Assembly: GCF_001875725.1 (NCBI RefSeq)
Contig: NZ_MLCQ01000030.1
Coordinates: 1-35,324, forward strand
Direction of reading: 5' to 3'
Source of the DNA: Corynebacterium sp. NML140438
GTDB taxonomy: Bacteria > Actinomycetota > Actinomycetes > Mycobacteriales > Mycobacteriaceae
Length of the DNA stretch: 35,324 bases
Shown: one piece after another, positions 24,105 through 31,728 of the stretch
How positions within the stretch are numbered: position 1 is the stretch's first letter
How the letters are laid out: each line of letters opens with the position of its first letter
The notes under the pieces: model-generated
What the model was told of the DNA's origin: nothing
The model's input: only the letters and a program-made list of their open reading frames with translations
Database searches by the model: none
Translations under genes and position numbers: made by a program

Positions 24105-27100
24105 TTGTCATTCTCGACTTTCCAGCAAATTGGGAGATGACCCTTGGAGAACCAACGCTCTTGCCCAAGGGTGTTTCTTCGGATGACGGAAACCTCGCCA
24201 GAAGAAAACACCACATTCACTGCCGCTCGCCATCCAGTACTATCGATAAGCTTCTTGACATCACTTGGCGCATCATCGCACAAACCTTCCGCTGACATCA
24301 TTAATGGGCGAAGGCGAATTTTCGCCCGATGGTTAAATCCATCGACACGCCAGCGTGAGATGTCACCGTATGTGTGTCGGAGTGTGCTGATCTGGCCGGT
24401 GTTGAACCCTGATACATCGATCACGAGCTCATCATTTTCGGTTAACCAGCCAAGGTATTCCGCCGTACCTTCCTGCAGCGCTTTCCGAAGTTTCGGTTCA
24501 GCTTGCCTCATCGAGATGGTCTGTGGCGGTAGTTCTACCGAAAAAACATCGGTGTTTCGATGGCGGACCAGATCGTGGTCATACACACGCAACATTGCGT
24601 ACACCGGTTTCTTACCTGTCGTAATTCGGTATATACGAGCATGGTGGAAACGAGTCAGTTTGGCAAAACCGCCACGAACCTTGACCGCACCCGCGCCGTC
24701 CTTACCAGGCTTACCAGGGAAGAACTCGATGGTGTCACTTGCATCGAGGTGCGTCCCATGAACTCGAATCCTTCTGTTTTGATCGGCTGGAAGCCCCTCT
24801 TTCTCATCGTAATCAGGGTGATACGTCAGTGCGCACCAAAGTGCTTCTGTCGCTGCTCGGTCAATCTGCTCCGGTGTGAGCGCATCACCCACCCGTAACT
24901 TGTCCAGTGCACCAATGGTGTCCTCGTGAGCTCGACCGTTTCCTGGGCGGAGACGAAGATTGGAAGTAACCGGAATTTGGTCCTTCAGAAGCGCTGACTC
25001 CAGAAGTTCGGAAAGCTTATACATGCGAGTTTTCCACTTCCGCCACTCAATCTGGTGCGCAGTATCATCGCCCTCGTACTCTTTCCACTGAGGAGGTTGC
25101 TTAGCCAAGTACTGAGCACGCTTCTTGTTTCTGCGCAATGCCAACACCTCTGCGACGTACGGGGTTGTCATGCTGATCACCGCGGCATCAATCGCATGGT
25201 GACGACGATCGAGACGGGATTTGCCAGGGCCGTCGATAAACTGCAATTTGCCAGAGATACCAGATGCGAGACGCGCTTCGTGTGTCAATTCACCCCTATA
25301 AACATTGACACGCGTGCCATGCTTCTTCATTTCTTGTGCGAGCCGCGCCCGTAATTCATTCGCCATCCATGCAACAGACTCCAACGACCGGTTATCTAAG
25401 GGTTCGTCAAAGCTTGTTCGGCGAAGACGCGTTTGAACAGCGGATACGAATTTTTTGAACTGAGGTCTGGAAAGACCTGAGTCCTCATTCCAATCACGGG
25501 TTCTATCTAGTGCCTCTTTAAGGCTCACACCCGAGATACCGCACTTGCTCGCCCACGTTGCAAAAGGAATGTTCCCCTTTGCCAAATTGCATTGGTGGCA
25601 AACTGCGACAAGGTTCTCCCGTATATTCGACGAACCAGGCCCAGCCTGCGGAACGATGTGGTCCATCTCGGCGGTGAAATATGTGATTGTTTTACCGCAG
25701 TAGGCGCAGCAGCCGTTTTGACGCTGTACGGACTGAAACCGCCAGATATCCTCACGGCGTACAGCGTTCTCAATGCCGAGCTTCTCGTGCATTTTCTGGA
25801 CGATTTTTTGATTCTGCTTGTAACGCTTTTCGTTCTCGCGCTCTAGCTCTCTGGCTTTAGCTACGCTCATGAAGCCGCTTCGCACGTGCTCAATAACGAT
25901 TCGCTGAGGGGCACCCCACTCGCGCTCGGCAGCTGCAGTCCACCGTGCCACGGCTTTAAGCACTCGGTCTACAGCCGGATTGCCAACAGGTTCACCCACT
26001 TCAGGCGCTGGTGGGGTCCAGTCAGCAGGGACATTGAATTCCACTCGCCGCGCTTCGTATAGGTCCACTCCGTCTTGTAGCATGCGCTCGGTAAGGCGGC
26101 GCAGCGTATCTTCGCTGTAGGCTGCGCGACCAATCGGCAGGTGAACACTGTCAAGCTTTTCCTGATCCTCTTCTGAGAGCGTGGTGAAAAACGCTTGTAC
26201 GGAGGCACCTGCTTCAGAATCCCAATCATCAACTTCAGCATTTGAAAGCGCCTTGATCATGGCAACTCGTTGATCTGAGGTGGCCGATTTCCACCAAAGC
26301 TTCAGCGGCTTCACTGTGGTGGAGGATAAGAGGCGGTCCGTGTCATGTACTGGTGGCCGTGCCCCAGCACGTTCACCATCATCAGTCATTGTTGCAGTAC
26401 CAACGAGTCTCCCGCGGTCAATATTGAGCACTTCCGCGACGGACACCCAAGAAGGAACAGTCGACGACGGAAGATTGAGAAGATAGTCAAACACGAGCTG
26501 ACGCTGTGGCACGTCAAGCGGGTGTTTTTCTTCTTCTGTCCGGATTCTGAGATTCCCGATCAGCGCAGCAATTCGGTAGCGCTGGAATGCATCAGAAGCT
26601 TTGAGAGCTCTGACAAGATGAGGTTGAAGGGGATCTTTGCCAGCCCTTCCAGCCTGAGCCCCTTTTGGTGACTCTGCTGCGAAAACATGGTCGATCAATT
26701 CTTTCCGGAGGGAGTCGTCGATACGCTGCACCTCGCAGATTTTGTTGATCTCACGGGCAAGATCACTTTGGTGGAGACGAGCAGAGATTACTGTTTGCTT
26801 GACGTCCTCAGGCGCCTTCTTTTTGTCCTTGCGCTTTCCTCCGCCACGCAAACGATCTTCACCGACCTTGGCAAAGGAGATCAACTGGCCGACAGTTAGA
26901 TCGCTTGGAATATCAACGTGCAGCTTTTTAGAGAGTTGTGCGCGAATTTCTTCAAAGTTGTCGCTCGGCCCTTTTGGCGCATAGAGCGCCGACACTTTCG
27001 AATACGGATTCCGCCATCCGCGATGATTTGCAATATGCCGAATCGCAATAGAGAGTTTTTCCTCACGCACCTCCTTGGTCTCGATGTAGCGCGTTGCGAG

Positions 27101-27421
27101 TTGAGCTCGGGCTGTCCAAGGCAAGAATGGGTCCGTGTACTCCTCAAACGGTACAACTGGCCACCCAAGCGATGCTAGGAACTTATCCAGGCGAATCGAA
27201 CGCTTCTTTCGGCGATGATAGAGGCGACGAGTGCGTCGAGCTACACCGGAAACAGCAAGCCTTGTAATGCCTGACTTGTTGGAATCCGGATCAACCCCGG
27301 AGTCATGAATGAGAGACATTGCACTCAAAATGTTGCAAGGGATACCTTGTTCATCGAGTTCAATTGCAGCAAAGCCAACAGAGTGAGTACCAACGTCGAT
27401 ACCGATATTGTATTTCTTCAC
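24101..27421 (-). CDS. cas9: CRISPR-associated endonuclease Cas9, type II-C
   Basis: The 1106-aa RNA-guided nuclease is close in size to C. diphtheriae Cas9. RuvC-I is NIGIDVGTHSVGFA (Asp9), the arginine-rich bridge helix is about residues 61-78, RuvC-II is IVIEHVRSG (Glu511), the HNH domain is AEMDHIVPQ (His588) and RENLVAVCHQCN, and RuvC-III is RHHAIDAAV (Asp745). CAYC and CHQC form a probable zinc site around HNH. All catalytic residues look intact. The start is GTG 27421 with AAAGGA 7 nt before it; the longer frame from 27481 would translate through the tracrRNA. cas1 overlaps its stop. The tracrRNA terminator ends 1-2 nt before the ribosome binding site. Confidence 0.98.
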   Translation of the reverse strand: MKKYNIGIDVGTHSVGFAAIELDEQGIPCNILSAMSLIHDSGVDPDSNKSGITRLAVSGVARRTRRLYHRRKKRSIRLDKFLASLGWPVVPFEEYTDPFLPWTARAQLATRYIETKEVREEKLSIAIRHIANHRGWRNPYSKVSALYAPKGPSDNFEEIRAQLSKKLHVDIPSDLTVGQLISFAKVGEDRLRGGGKRKDKKKAPEDVKQTVISARLHQSDLAREINKICEVQRIDDSLRKELIDHVFAAESPKGAQAGRAGKDPLQPHLVRALKASDAFQRYRIAALIGNLRIRTEEEKHPLDVPQRQLVFDYLLNLPSSTVPSWVSVAEVLNIDRGRLVGTATMTDDGERAGARPPVHDTDRLLSSTTVKPLKLWWKSATSDQRVAMIKALSNAEVDDWDSEAGASVQAFFTTLSEEDQEKLDSVHLPIGRAAYSEDTLRRLTERMLQDGVDLYEARRVEFNVPADWTPPAPEVGEPVGNPAVDRVLKAVARWTAAAEREWGAPQRIVIEHVRSGFMSVAKARELERENEKRYKQNQKIVQKMHEKLGIENAVRREDIWRFQSVQRQNGCCAYCGKTITYFTAEMDHIVPQAGPGSSNIRENLVAVCHQCNLAKGNIPFATWASKCGISGVSLKEALDRTRDWNEDSGLSRPQFKKFVSAVQTRLRRTSFDEPLDNRSLESVAWMANELRARLAQEMKKHGTRVNVYRGELTHEARLASGISGKLQFIDGPGKSRLDRRHHAIDAAVISMTTPYVAEVLALRRNKKRAQYLAKQPPQWKEYEGDDTAHQIEWRKWKTRMYKLSELLESALLKDQIPVTSNLRLRPGNGRAHEDTIGALDKLRVGDALTPEQIDRAATEALWCALTYHPDYDEKEGLPADQNRRIRVHGTHLDASDTIEFFPGKPGKDGAGAVKVRGGFAKLTRFHHARIYRITTGKKPVYAMLRVYDHDLVRHRNTDVFSVELPPQTISMRQAEPKLRKALQEGTAEYLGWLTENDELVIDVSGFNTGQISTLRHTYGDISRWRVDGFNHRAKIRLRPLMMSAEGLCDDAPSDVKKLIDSTGWRAAVNVVFSSGEVSVIRRNTLGQERWFSKGHLPICWKVENDK

Positions 27422-27435
27422 AATATGTTCCTTTG

Positions 27436-27527
27436 AAAGAAAAAGCCGGGCGTCCGATGGACGACCGGCTGGAGCATTCAATACCGAAAGCGAGTCGGTA
27501 TTTTACTGAGGTTCAGTTCCCTTTCAA
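27436..27527 (-). ncRNA. tracrRNA
   Basis: On the minus strand: the anti-repeat GGGAACTGAACCTCAGT (27521-27505), fully pairable with the first 17 bases of the CRISPR repeat with two G-U pairs; a stem AATACCGA/TCGGTATT (27502-27480); then the linker GAATGCTCC; and a terminator hairpin AGCCGG...CCGGCT (27470-27444) with an inner CGTCC/GGACG stem and T-rich end. The order and several bases match the tracrRNA part of the C. diphtheriae Cas9 guide as I remember it. The 5' end is uncertain: TAATCT (27539-27534) or TATCTT (27531-27526) may be the -10. Confidence 0.92.
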
Positions 27528-27678
27528 GATACCAGATTATTTGGCTGAATTACACACAACGTACATAATGAGACGGAGCTCATACTCATCATGCGCGATT
27601 ACTGACACGTTTTATGAGCCGTGTATAGCGGAGAAGCGCCCAAAACGTTTCCGCCGATTTAAGAAACCAAGCATGCTT

Positions 27679-29292
27679 TCACTTTGCCGCCCTCCGCACC
27701 TGCAGCGCGCCGACGAACCCGAGGGCAAGGAAGGCGGTGGCGGCGAGGAGGGACCAGCGGGCGGCGTCGGCCATGCCCTCGCTGAGCGCCTGCACGACGG
27801 CGGCGGTTTGGTCGCCGAATGCGCTGGCTGTGCCCTCCATGCGGAGTTGGGTAATGGCGGAGCCCGCGGATTGGCGGGTGGCGGTGGAGGTGGCGTCGGC
27901 AAGGGGGCCGGTGATGCCGGCGGCCGTGAGGGTCTTGGGGAGGGCGATGGCGAGGGCCATCGAGAAGACGGAGCCGGAGACCGCGGTGCCCAGGGCGGAG
28001 CCGATCTGGCGGACGGTGCTTTGGGTGGCGGAGCCTTGGCCGGAGCGCTGCACCGGAATATCCTGGAGCACGGTGCCGGTGAGCTGCGCCGATGCCAGGC
28101 CCAGGCCGAGGCCGTAGAGGGTGAGTGGGGCGGCGATGAGCCAGCCGCTGGTGTCGGCGCCCATGACAAGGGCGAGGATGATGACGCCCACAACCTCGAG
28201 GGCGAGGCCGATCAGGACGGTGCCCGGCGCGCCGAAGCGGGCGGCGACGTGGCGGGCGGCGGCCCCGGAGAGGAATGCGCCGACGGCCATCGCGGCCAGG
28301 ACCAGGCCGGCGGACATGACGGACAGGCCCAGCGCATTAATAAGGTAGAGCGGCAAAATGAAGATGATGGCGAACTCGCCGATGGCGACGGCGCCGGCGG
28401 TGATGTTGCCCCAGGAGAAGGTGGAGTAGGAGAACAGGCCCAAGTCGAGGAGCGCGGAGCGTTCCACGCGTTTGCGGTGCTGCTCCCAGCGGATGAAGAG
28501 GAAGAAGGCCACGGCGGAGATCGCAAGTGCCACGGGGATGGGGGAGACCGGGGCGGTGGTGGGCCAGGTCCAGCCGAACACGGTGAGGGGTTCCTTGGGG
28601 GTCCACCAGCCGAGGTCGGGTGCCTCGATGATGGCGAAGACGAGGGTGCCGAAGGCGATGGCGCTGAGTTGGGCGCCGTCGACGTCGATGCCGGGGAGTT
28701 TGTCGGGGCTGCGGGTCTCGCGGACGGTGAGCACCGCGCCGATGGCGACGATCACGCCAATGGGCACGTTGACCAGGAAAATCCAGTGCCAGGACACCCA
28801 CTGCGTCAGCGCACCGCCGGCCAGGGGACCGACCGCGGCGGCTCCCGAGATCACGGCGCCCCACACGCCGAAGGCGGCCGCGCGGTACTTCCCGCGGAAC
28901 ACTGCGTTTACCGTCGACAGGGTTGACGGCATGATGAGGGCGGCGCCGACGGCTTGCACTGCACGGGCGGAAATGAGGGTCGAGGCGGACGTCGAAAAGC
29001 CGGCGAGGACGCTGCCCGCGACGAACACCCCGAGGCCCGCGAGGAAGGCGCGCTTGCGGCCCCACGAGTCCGCAATCTTGCCCGTGGACAGCAACAACGC
29101 GGCGAGCAGCACCGCGTACAGACTGTTCACCCACTGTGCCTGGGTGAGGTCCAGGCCGAGGTCAGTAATTATCGACGGCAACGCCACGCCAACGATCGTG
29201 CCGTCGAGAACGATAACCCCGAGCCCCACCGAAAGAACGGCGAGACTGATCCAATCGCGACGCGTTGGCGTGGTGACCTCTACTTCGCTCAT
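27679..29292 (-). CDS. DHA2-family multidrug exporter (EmrB/QacA type)
   Basis: The 537-aa proton-driven drug exporter of the MFS has 14 predicted helices. Motif A appears as GKIADSWGRKRAFL and motif C-like GVWGAVISGAAAVGPLAGG follows helix 4-5; LDGTIVGVALPSI in helix 1 is typical of the DHA2 group. The ATG at 29292 has AAGG 8 nt before it; a GTG at 29295 overlaps the stop of the upstream gene by one base. It is co-transcribed with the DUF2871 gene, downstream of two palindromic operator candidates, but no regulator gene is adjacent. Substrate unknown. Confidence 0.9.
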   Translation of the reverse strand: MSEVEVTTPTRRDWISLAVLSVGLGVIVLDGTIVGVALPSIITDLGLDLTQAQWVNSLYAVLLAALLLSTGKIADSWGRKRAFLAGLGVFVAGSVLAGFSTSASTLISARAVQAVGAALIMPSTLSTVNAVFRGKYRAAAFGVWGAVISGAAAVGPLAGGALTQWVSWHWIFLVNVPIGVIVAIGAVLTVRETRSPDKLPGIDVDGAQLSAIAFGTLVFAIIEAPDLGWWTPKEPLTVFGWTWPTTAPVSPIPVALAISAVAFFLFIRWEQHRKRVERSALLDLGLFSYSTFSWGNITAGAVAIGEFAIIFILPLYLINALGLSVMSAGLVLAAMAVGAFLSGAAARHVAARFGAPGTVLIGLALEVVGVIILALVMGADTSGWLIAAPLTLYGLGLGLASAQLTGTVLQDIPVQRSGQGSATQSTVRQIGSALGTAVSGSVFSMALAIALPKTLTAAGITGPLADATSTATRQSAGSAITQLRMEGTASAFGDQTAAVVQALSEGMADAARWSLLAATAFLALGFVGALQVRRAAK

Positions 29293-29294
29293 CA

Positions 29295-29729
29295 CTAACG
29301 CCTTACTGATTCTGGCTCAACAGACTTCAGCGAGCGACCAAGCGCCGCCATGAACAAGCCCAACGCAATCGTGATCGCAATGTGGCCCAGGCCCGCGATA
29401 CCCGCGATCATCGCCGTGGACTCCTTGCCCTGCACCGTGAGAATGCCGTGCCAGACCATCATGCCCGTCGTCGTGAGCACGCCGACGTTATACACCCAGA
29501 AGAACCAGGTGAACATCTTGCCGGACCGCGACACCCGGAACAGCTTCTCCAACACCAAGAAGATCAACGACATGACGAACCCGAGCACCAACAAGTGCGT
29601 GTGCGTCACACCAAGCTGCGTGAACTGGCCCTCCGGGAAATCATTCGCGCGGGTGAACTCGCGGTAGAACAACCCCGCGCCCAGCCCAAGCACCAAATAC
29701 AACACTGCTGCCCTGTACAACTTCTGCAC
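29295..29729 (-). CDS. DUF2871 membrane protein
   Basis: The 144-aa protein has about four membrane helices. GLGAGLFYREFTR, THTHLLVLGF and WHGILTVQGKES with several histidines (THTH, WH, GLGHIA) fit the DUF2871 family, whose function is unknown; the histidines might bind metal or haem, which is inference. The start is the GTG at 29729, since AAGGAG lies exactly 8 nt before it; a longer frame to 29819 has no ribosome binding site. First gene of a two-gene operon with the drug exporter. Confidence 0.75.
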   Translation of the reverse strand: MQKLYRAAVLYLVLGLGAGLFYREFTRANDFPEGQFTQLGVTHTHLLVLGFVMSLIFLVLEKLFRVSRSGKMFTWFFWVYNVGVLTTTGMMVWHGILTVQGKESTAMIAGIAGLGHIAITIALGLFMAALGRSLKSVEPESVRR

Positions 29730-29770
29730 CTTGCACACTCCTTCAACAACCGCCAACACCGGCGGGAAAT

Positions 29771-29789
29771 CCATTGACACCATCAATGG
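29771..29789. promoter_or_regulatory. Palindrome in the leader of the exporter operon
   Basis: CCATTGA-CACCA-TCAATGG is a perfect 7-bp inverted repeat between the likely promoter and the ribosome binding site of the gene at 29729. It is an operator candidate. Confidence 0.4.
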
Positions 29790-29837
29790 TGCTGGAGCGG
29801 GCACAGAAAGTAATCGCACAGCAGGTTGAATGTGACG

Positions 29838-29853
29838 TCAACCGAACGGTTGA
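29838..29853. promoter_or_regulatory. Operator-like palindrome overlapping a -35
   Basis: TCAACCGAACGGTTGA is a perfect 7-bp inverted repeat. Read on the minus strand its right half runs into TTGACG, a -35 candidate for the DUF2871/exporter operon, so binding here would block that promoter. Confidence 0.45.
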
Positions 29854-29872
29854 GTCGACATTGGTGACGATT

Positions 29873-30538
29873 CTAGAAAGACCAGTGATAATCAGCTATT
29901 TTGTGTTCTGGCCACCGGCGGTCGTGCCGCTCGTCGATGTGAAGCATGGTCCACACGTCGTCGATGTCGGATCCGTAGTGGCGAGCGAAGAGGACCGCCA
30001 TCGAAAATTCCGTATCGATGACGGCTTCCTTCCACATTTGAAGCTCCTGCATCTCCTCGTCGGAGTAGCTCACAACTCTGATGTAACGGCCTTGTTCCAG
30101 TGGTTTTCCTGCTCGGGTAAACGAGCGTGGGTAGTGCACGTACGGTGGTGTCTTAAAACTGTGTCCCCAAAACTCAGGGTATCCCTGGTAGTACAACAGC
30201 ACAGTGGGCCACCCACAGCCTGACGTGTGTTGGGCTCGGTGGATCAGTTGATTGTTGCGAACTTCCGGACCAGTGTGGTCGATTTTCTCGCCGTCGCAAA
30301 AGTAGATGTGCTCAGACTGAGCGGGATAGGAGTGCACACGGTACACCGTGAAATCAGTGAACGGGCCCTCGGCGTCCGTGGTACCTCCGCTGTATTTCAT
30401 GCAATCGAACGTCACCTCTGTCGAGGTGTTGTGCATCATGAGGCTTCTCAGCACGCCAGAAGCACTCAGGTCTGTAATATCTTCGAACTCGGTGAGCCCC
30501 TGGTTTTCACAGAAGTCATCCCACAGCGGACTATGCAT
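29873..30538 (-). CDS. Hypothetical protein, 221 aa, coupled to the protease gene
   Basis: No signal peptide or membrane helix is seen, so the protein is probably cytoplasmic. It is rich in Tyr, His, Trp and Asp, with stretches such as GYPEFWGHSF and YVHYPRSF and a C-terminal DIDDVWTMLHIDERHDRRWP. I recognise no family. The ATG at 30538 has AGGAGG 7 nt before it, and the stop of the protease gene lies only 2 nt upstream, so the two are surely co-transcribed and probably translationally coupled. It might regulate, protect from or be processed with the protease, but nothing in the sequence shows this. Confidence 0.7.
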   Translation of the reverse strand: MHSPLWDDFCENQGLTEFEDITDLSASGVLRSLMMHNTSTEVTFDCMKYSGGTTDAEGPFTDFTVYRVHSYPAQSEHIYFCDGEKIDHTGPEVRNNQLIHRAQHTSGCGWPTVLLYYQGYPEFWGHSFKTPPYVHYPRSFTRAGKPLEQGRYIRVVSYSDEEMQELQMWKEAVIDTEFSMAVLFARHYGSDIDDVWTMLHIDERHDRRWPEHKIADYHWSF

Positions 30539-30540
30539 AT

Positions 30541-31560
30541 TCAGTCCTCCTTCCAACCGAATTGCTCAGTGACGGGTAAACGCTTGAGCCCATCCACGAA
30601 CCGCGCGATCACGGGCTCACCCAGCAGGTACGCGCCGTAGACTCCGAGCCCTGCCAGGCCGATCACGATCGACAGCGTGAGCCCCAAGACCATGTCCTCC
30701 TGCTGTCGGCTCAGCGGGTCACCACTCTTGATCTTCGAGGACAGCACCTCAAACTCGTCGGCCACCCGCCGCGTCCAGGGCTGGCCGGGAGGACGCATTT
30801 GGGTGAGGGGAGAGAGTCGGCCCGGGGCGTCGTCGTGAATGCCGCACGATCCTGGCTTGGCTGTAAGGTACGTCGGCACCTCCGTGCTGGCTTTGCAGGA
30901 CTTGTTCGTCACCGACGTGACCTTCCACTCGTACCAGGTCTTACTCGGCGGGGCTTCGACGGTGCTTGTTTGCGAAATGACGCCGACGAACCCAAGAGAA
31001 TTGCCAGCGGCATCGACGAGCCAGGCGGGACCGCCGGAGTCGCCCCGGATGAGGGTCTCGTCGGCCTCCACTTTGATCACGCCGTCGCCCGCGCCCTGGG
31101 TATGCCCGCAGACCACCTTGCGTTGCCTCACCGAGTTCGCACAGACCTTCATGCCGGACTCGAGGGAGTCATAATCGGCAATCGTGTCGCCCGAAAAAGG
31201 GTTCTGGCCTGCGGTGACATCCGCGTAGAGCCTGACGGCCATGACGTCGTCGTTTTTGAAGCGGGCGTCGATAAGCCCGGCGCGAGTGCTGAAGCCCACC
31301 GCTTGACTGTTCTTGTACAGAAGTTCCCCCGGGCCCTGCGTGAAGCAATGGCGCGCGACGTAGGCGGTTTTCGACACCGCATCAACGTATCCTACCTGGC
31401 ACTTCGCGATGCCCACCTCAACAACATCGCCCTGGTTCACCACAATGCTAGGGGTGAAGCGCACGGAGCTGAGGGTCGTCGCGTTGCTGGGTGCCGCCAT
31501 ACCCGCCAGCGCCAACGTGGTGGCCAGCGTGACAACTCCGAGTCTTGTTGCGCGTTGCAC
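30541..31560 (-). CDS. Exported trypsin-like serine protease with C-terminal membrane helix
   Basis: The 339-aa protein has a Sec signal (1-27), then a chymotrypsin-fold domain. The catalytic His is in YVARHC (residue 71), the likely Asp in KNDDVMAV (105 or 106) and the nucleophile Ser in RGDSGGPAW (175). Cysteines at about 54, 72, 140 and 151, and a pair at 222 and 239, suggest disulfides. Residues about 291-313 form a membrane helix, with a short charged tail, so the enzyme should face outward while anchored. The GTG at 31560 has TAGGAG 5 nt before it; upstream extension would run antisense to malE. The following gene starts 2 nt after its stop. Confidence 0.85.
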   Translation of the reverse strand: MQRATRLGVVTLATTLALAGMAAPSNATTLSSVRFTPSIVVNQGDVVEVGIAKCQVGYVDAVSKTAYVARHCFTQGPGELLYKNSQAVGFSTRAGLIDARFKNDDVMAVRLYADVTAGQNPFSGDTIADYDSLESGMKVCANSVRQRKVVCGHTQGAGDGVIKVEADETLIRGDSGGPAWLVDAAGNSLGFVGVISQTSTVEAPPSKTWYEWKVTSVTNKSCKASTEVPTYLTAKPGSCGIHDDAPGRLSPLTQMRPPGQPWTRRVADEFEVLSSKIKSGDPLSRQQEDMVLGLTLSIVIGLAGLGVYGAYLLGEPVIARFVDGLKRLPVTEQFGWKED

Positions 31561-31632
31561 CTGCGCTCCTAGCTTGTTTAGGGACACCTTGTATTGAAGC
31601 CACCTTATCCTAGTGCGTACTTTTTCGACATC

Positions 31633-31648
31633 TGTTTCACGTGAAACA
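31633..31648. promoter_or_regulatory. parS chromosome-partition site
   Basis: TGTTTCACGTGAAACA is an exact match to the 16-bp ParB-binding parS palindrome known from Bacillus and corynebacteria. It lies in the gap between the divergent protease and malic enzyme genes. Such sites cluster near the replication origin and load ParB/SMC. Confidence 0.92.
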
Positions 31649-31672
31649 TTCACGGGGCTAAGCGGACTACCC

Positions 31673-31700
31673 CTGACACCCTGGAGCTGTACTATAGGGT
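31673..31700 (+). promoter_or_regulatory. Promoter of malE
   Basis: CTGACA (31673-31678), a 16-nt spacer and TAGGGT (31695-31700), about 28 nt before the malE start. An overlapping TATAGG (31693-31698) is an alternative -10. Confidence 0.45.
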
Positions 31701-31728
31701 CCAACTTTTGATTGATGAGAGGACGACC

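Noticed and set aside
27422..27481. Cas9 start at 27481, 20 residues upstream
   Set aside because: The added residues would translate the tracrRNA terminator, whereas the GTG at 27421 has AAAGGA at the right distance and gives the usual Cas9 N-terminus.
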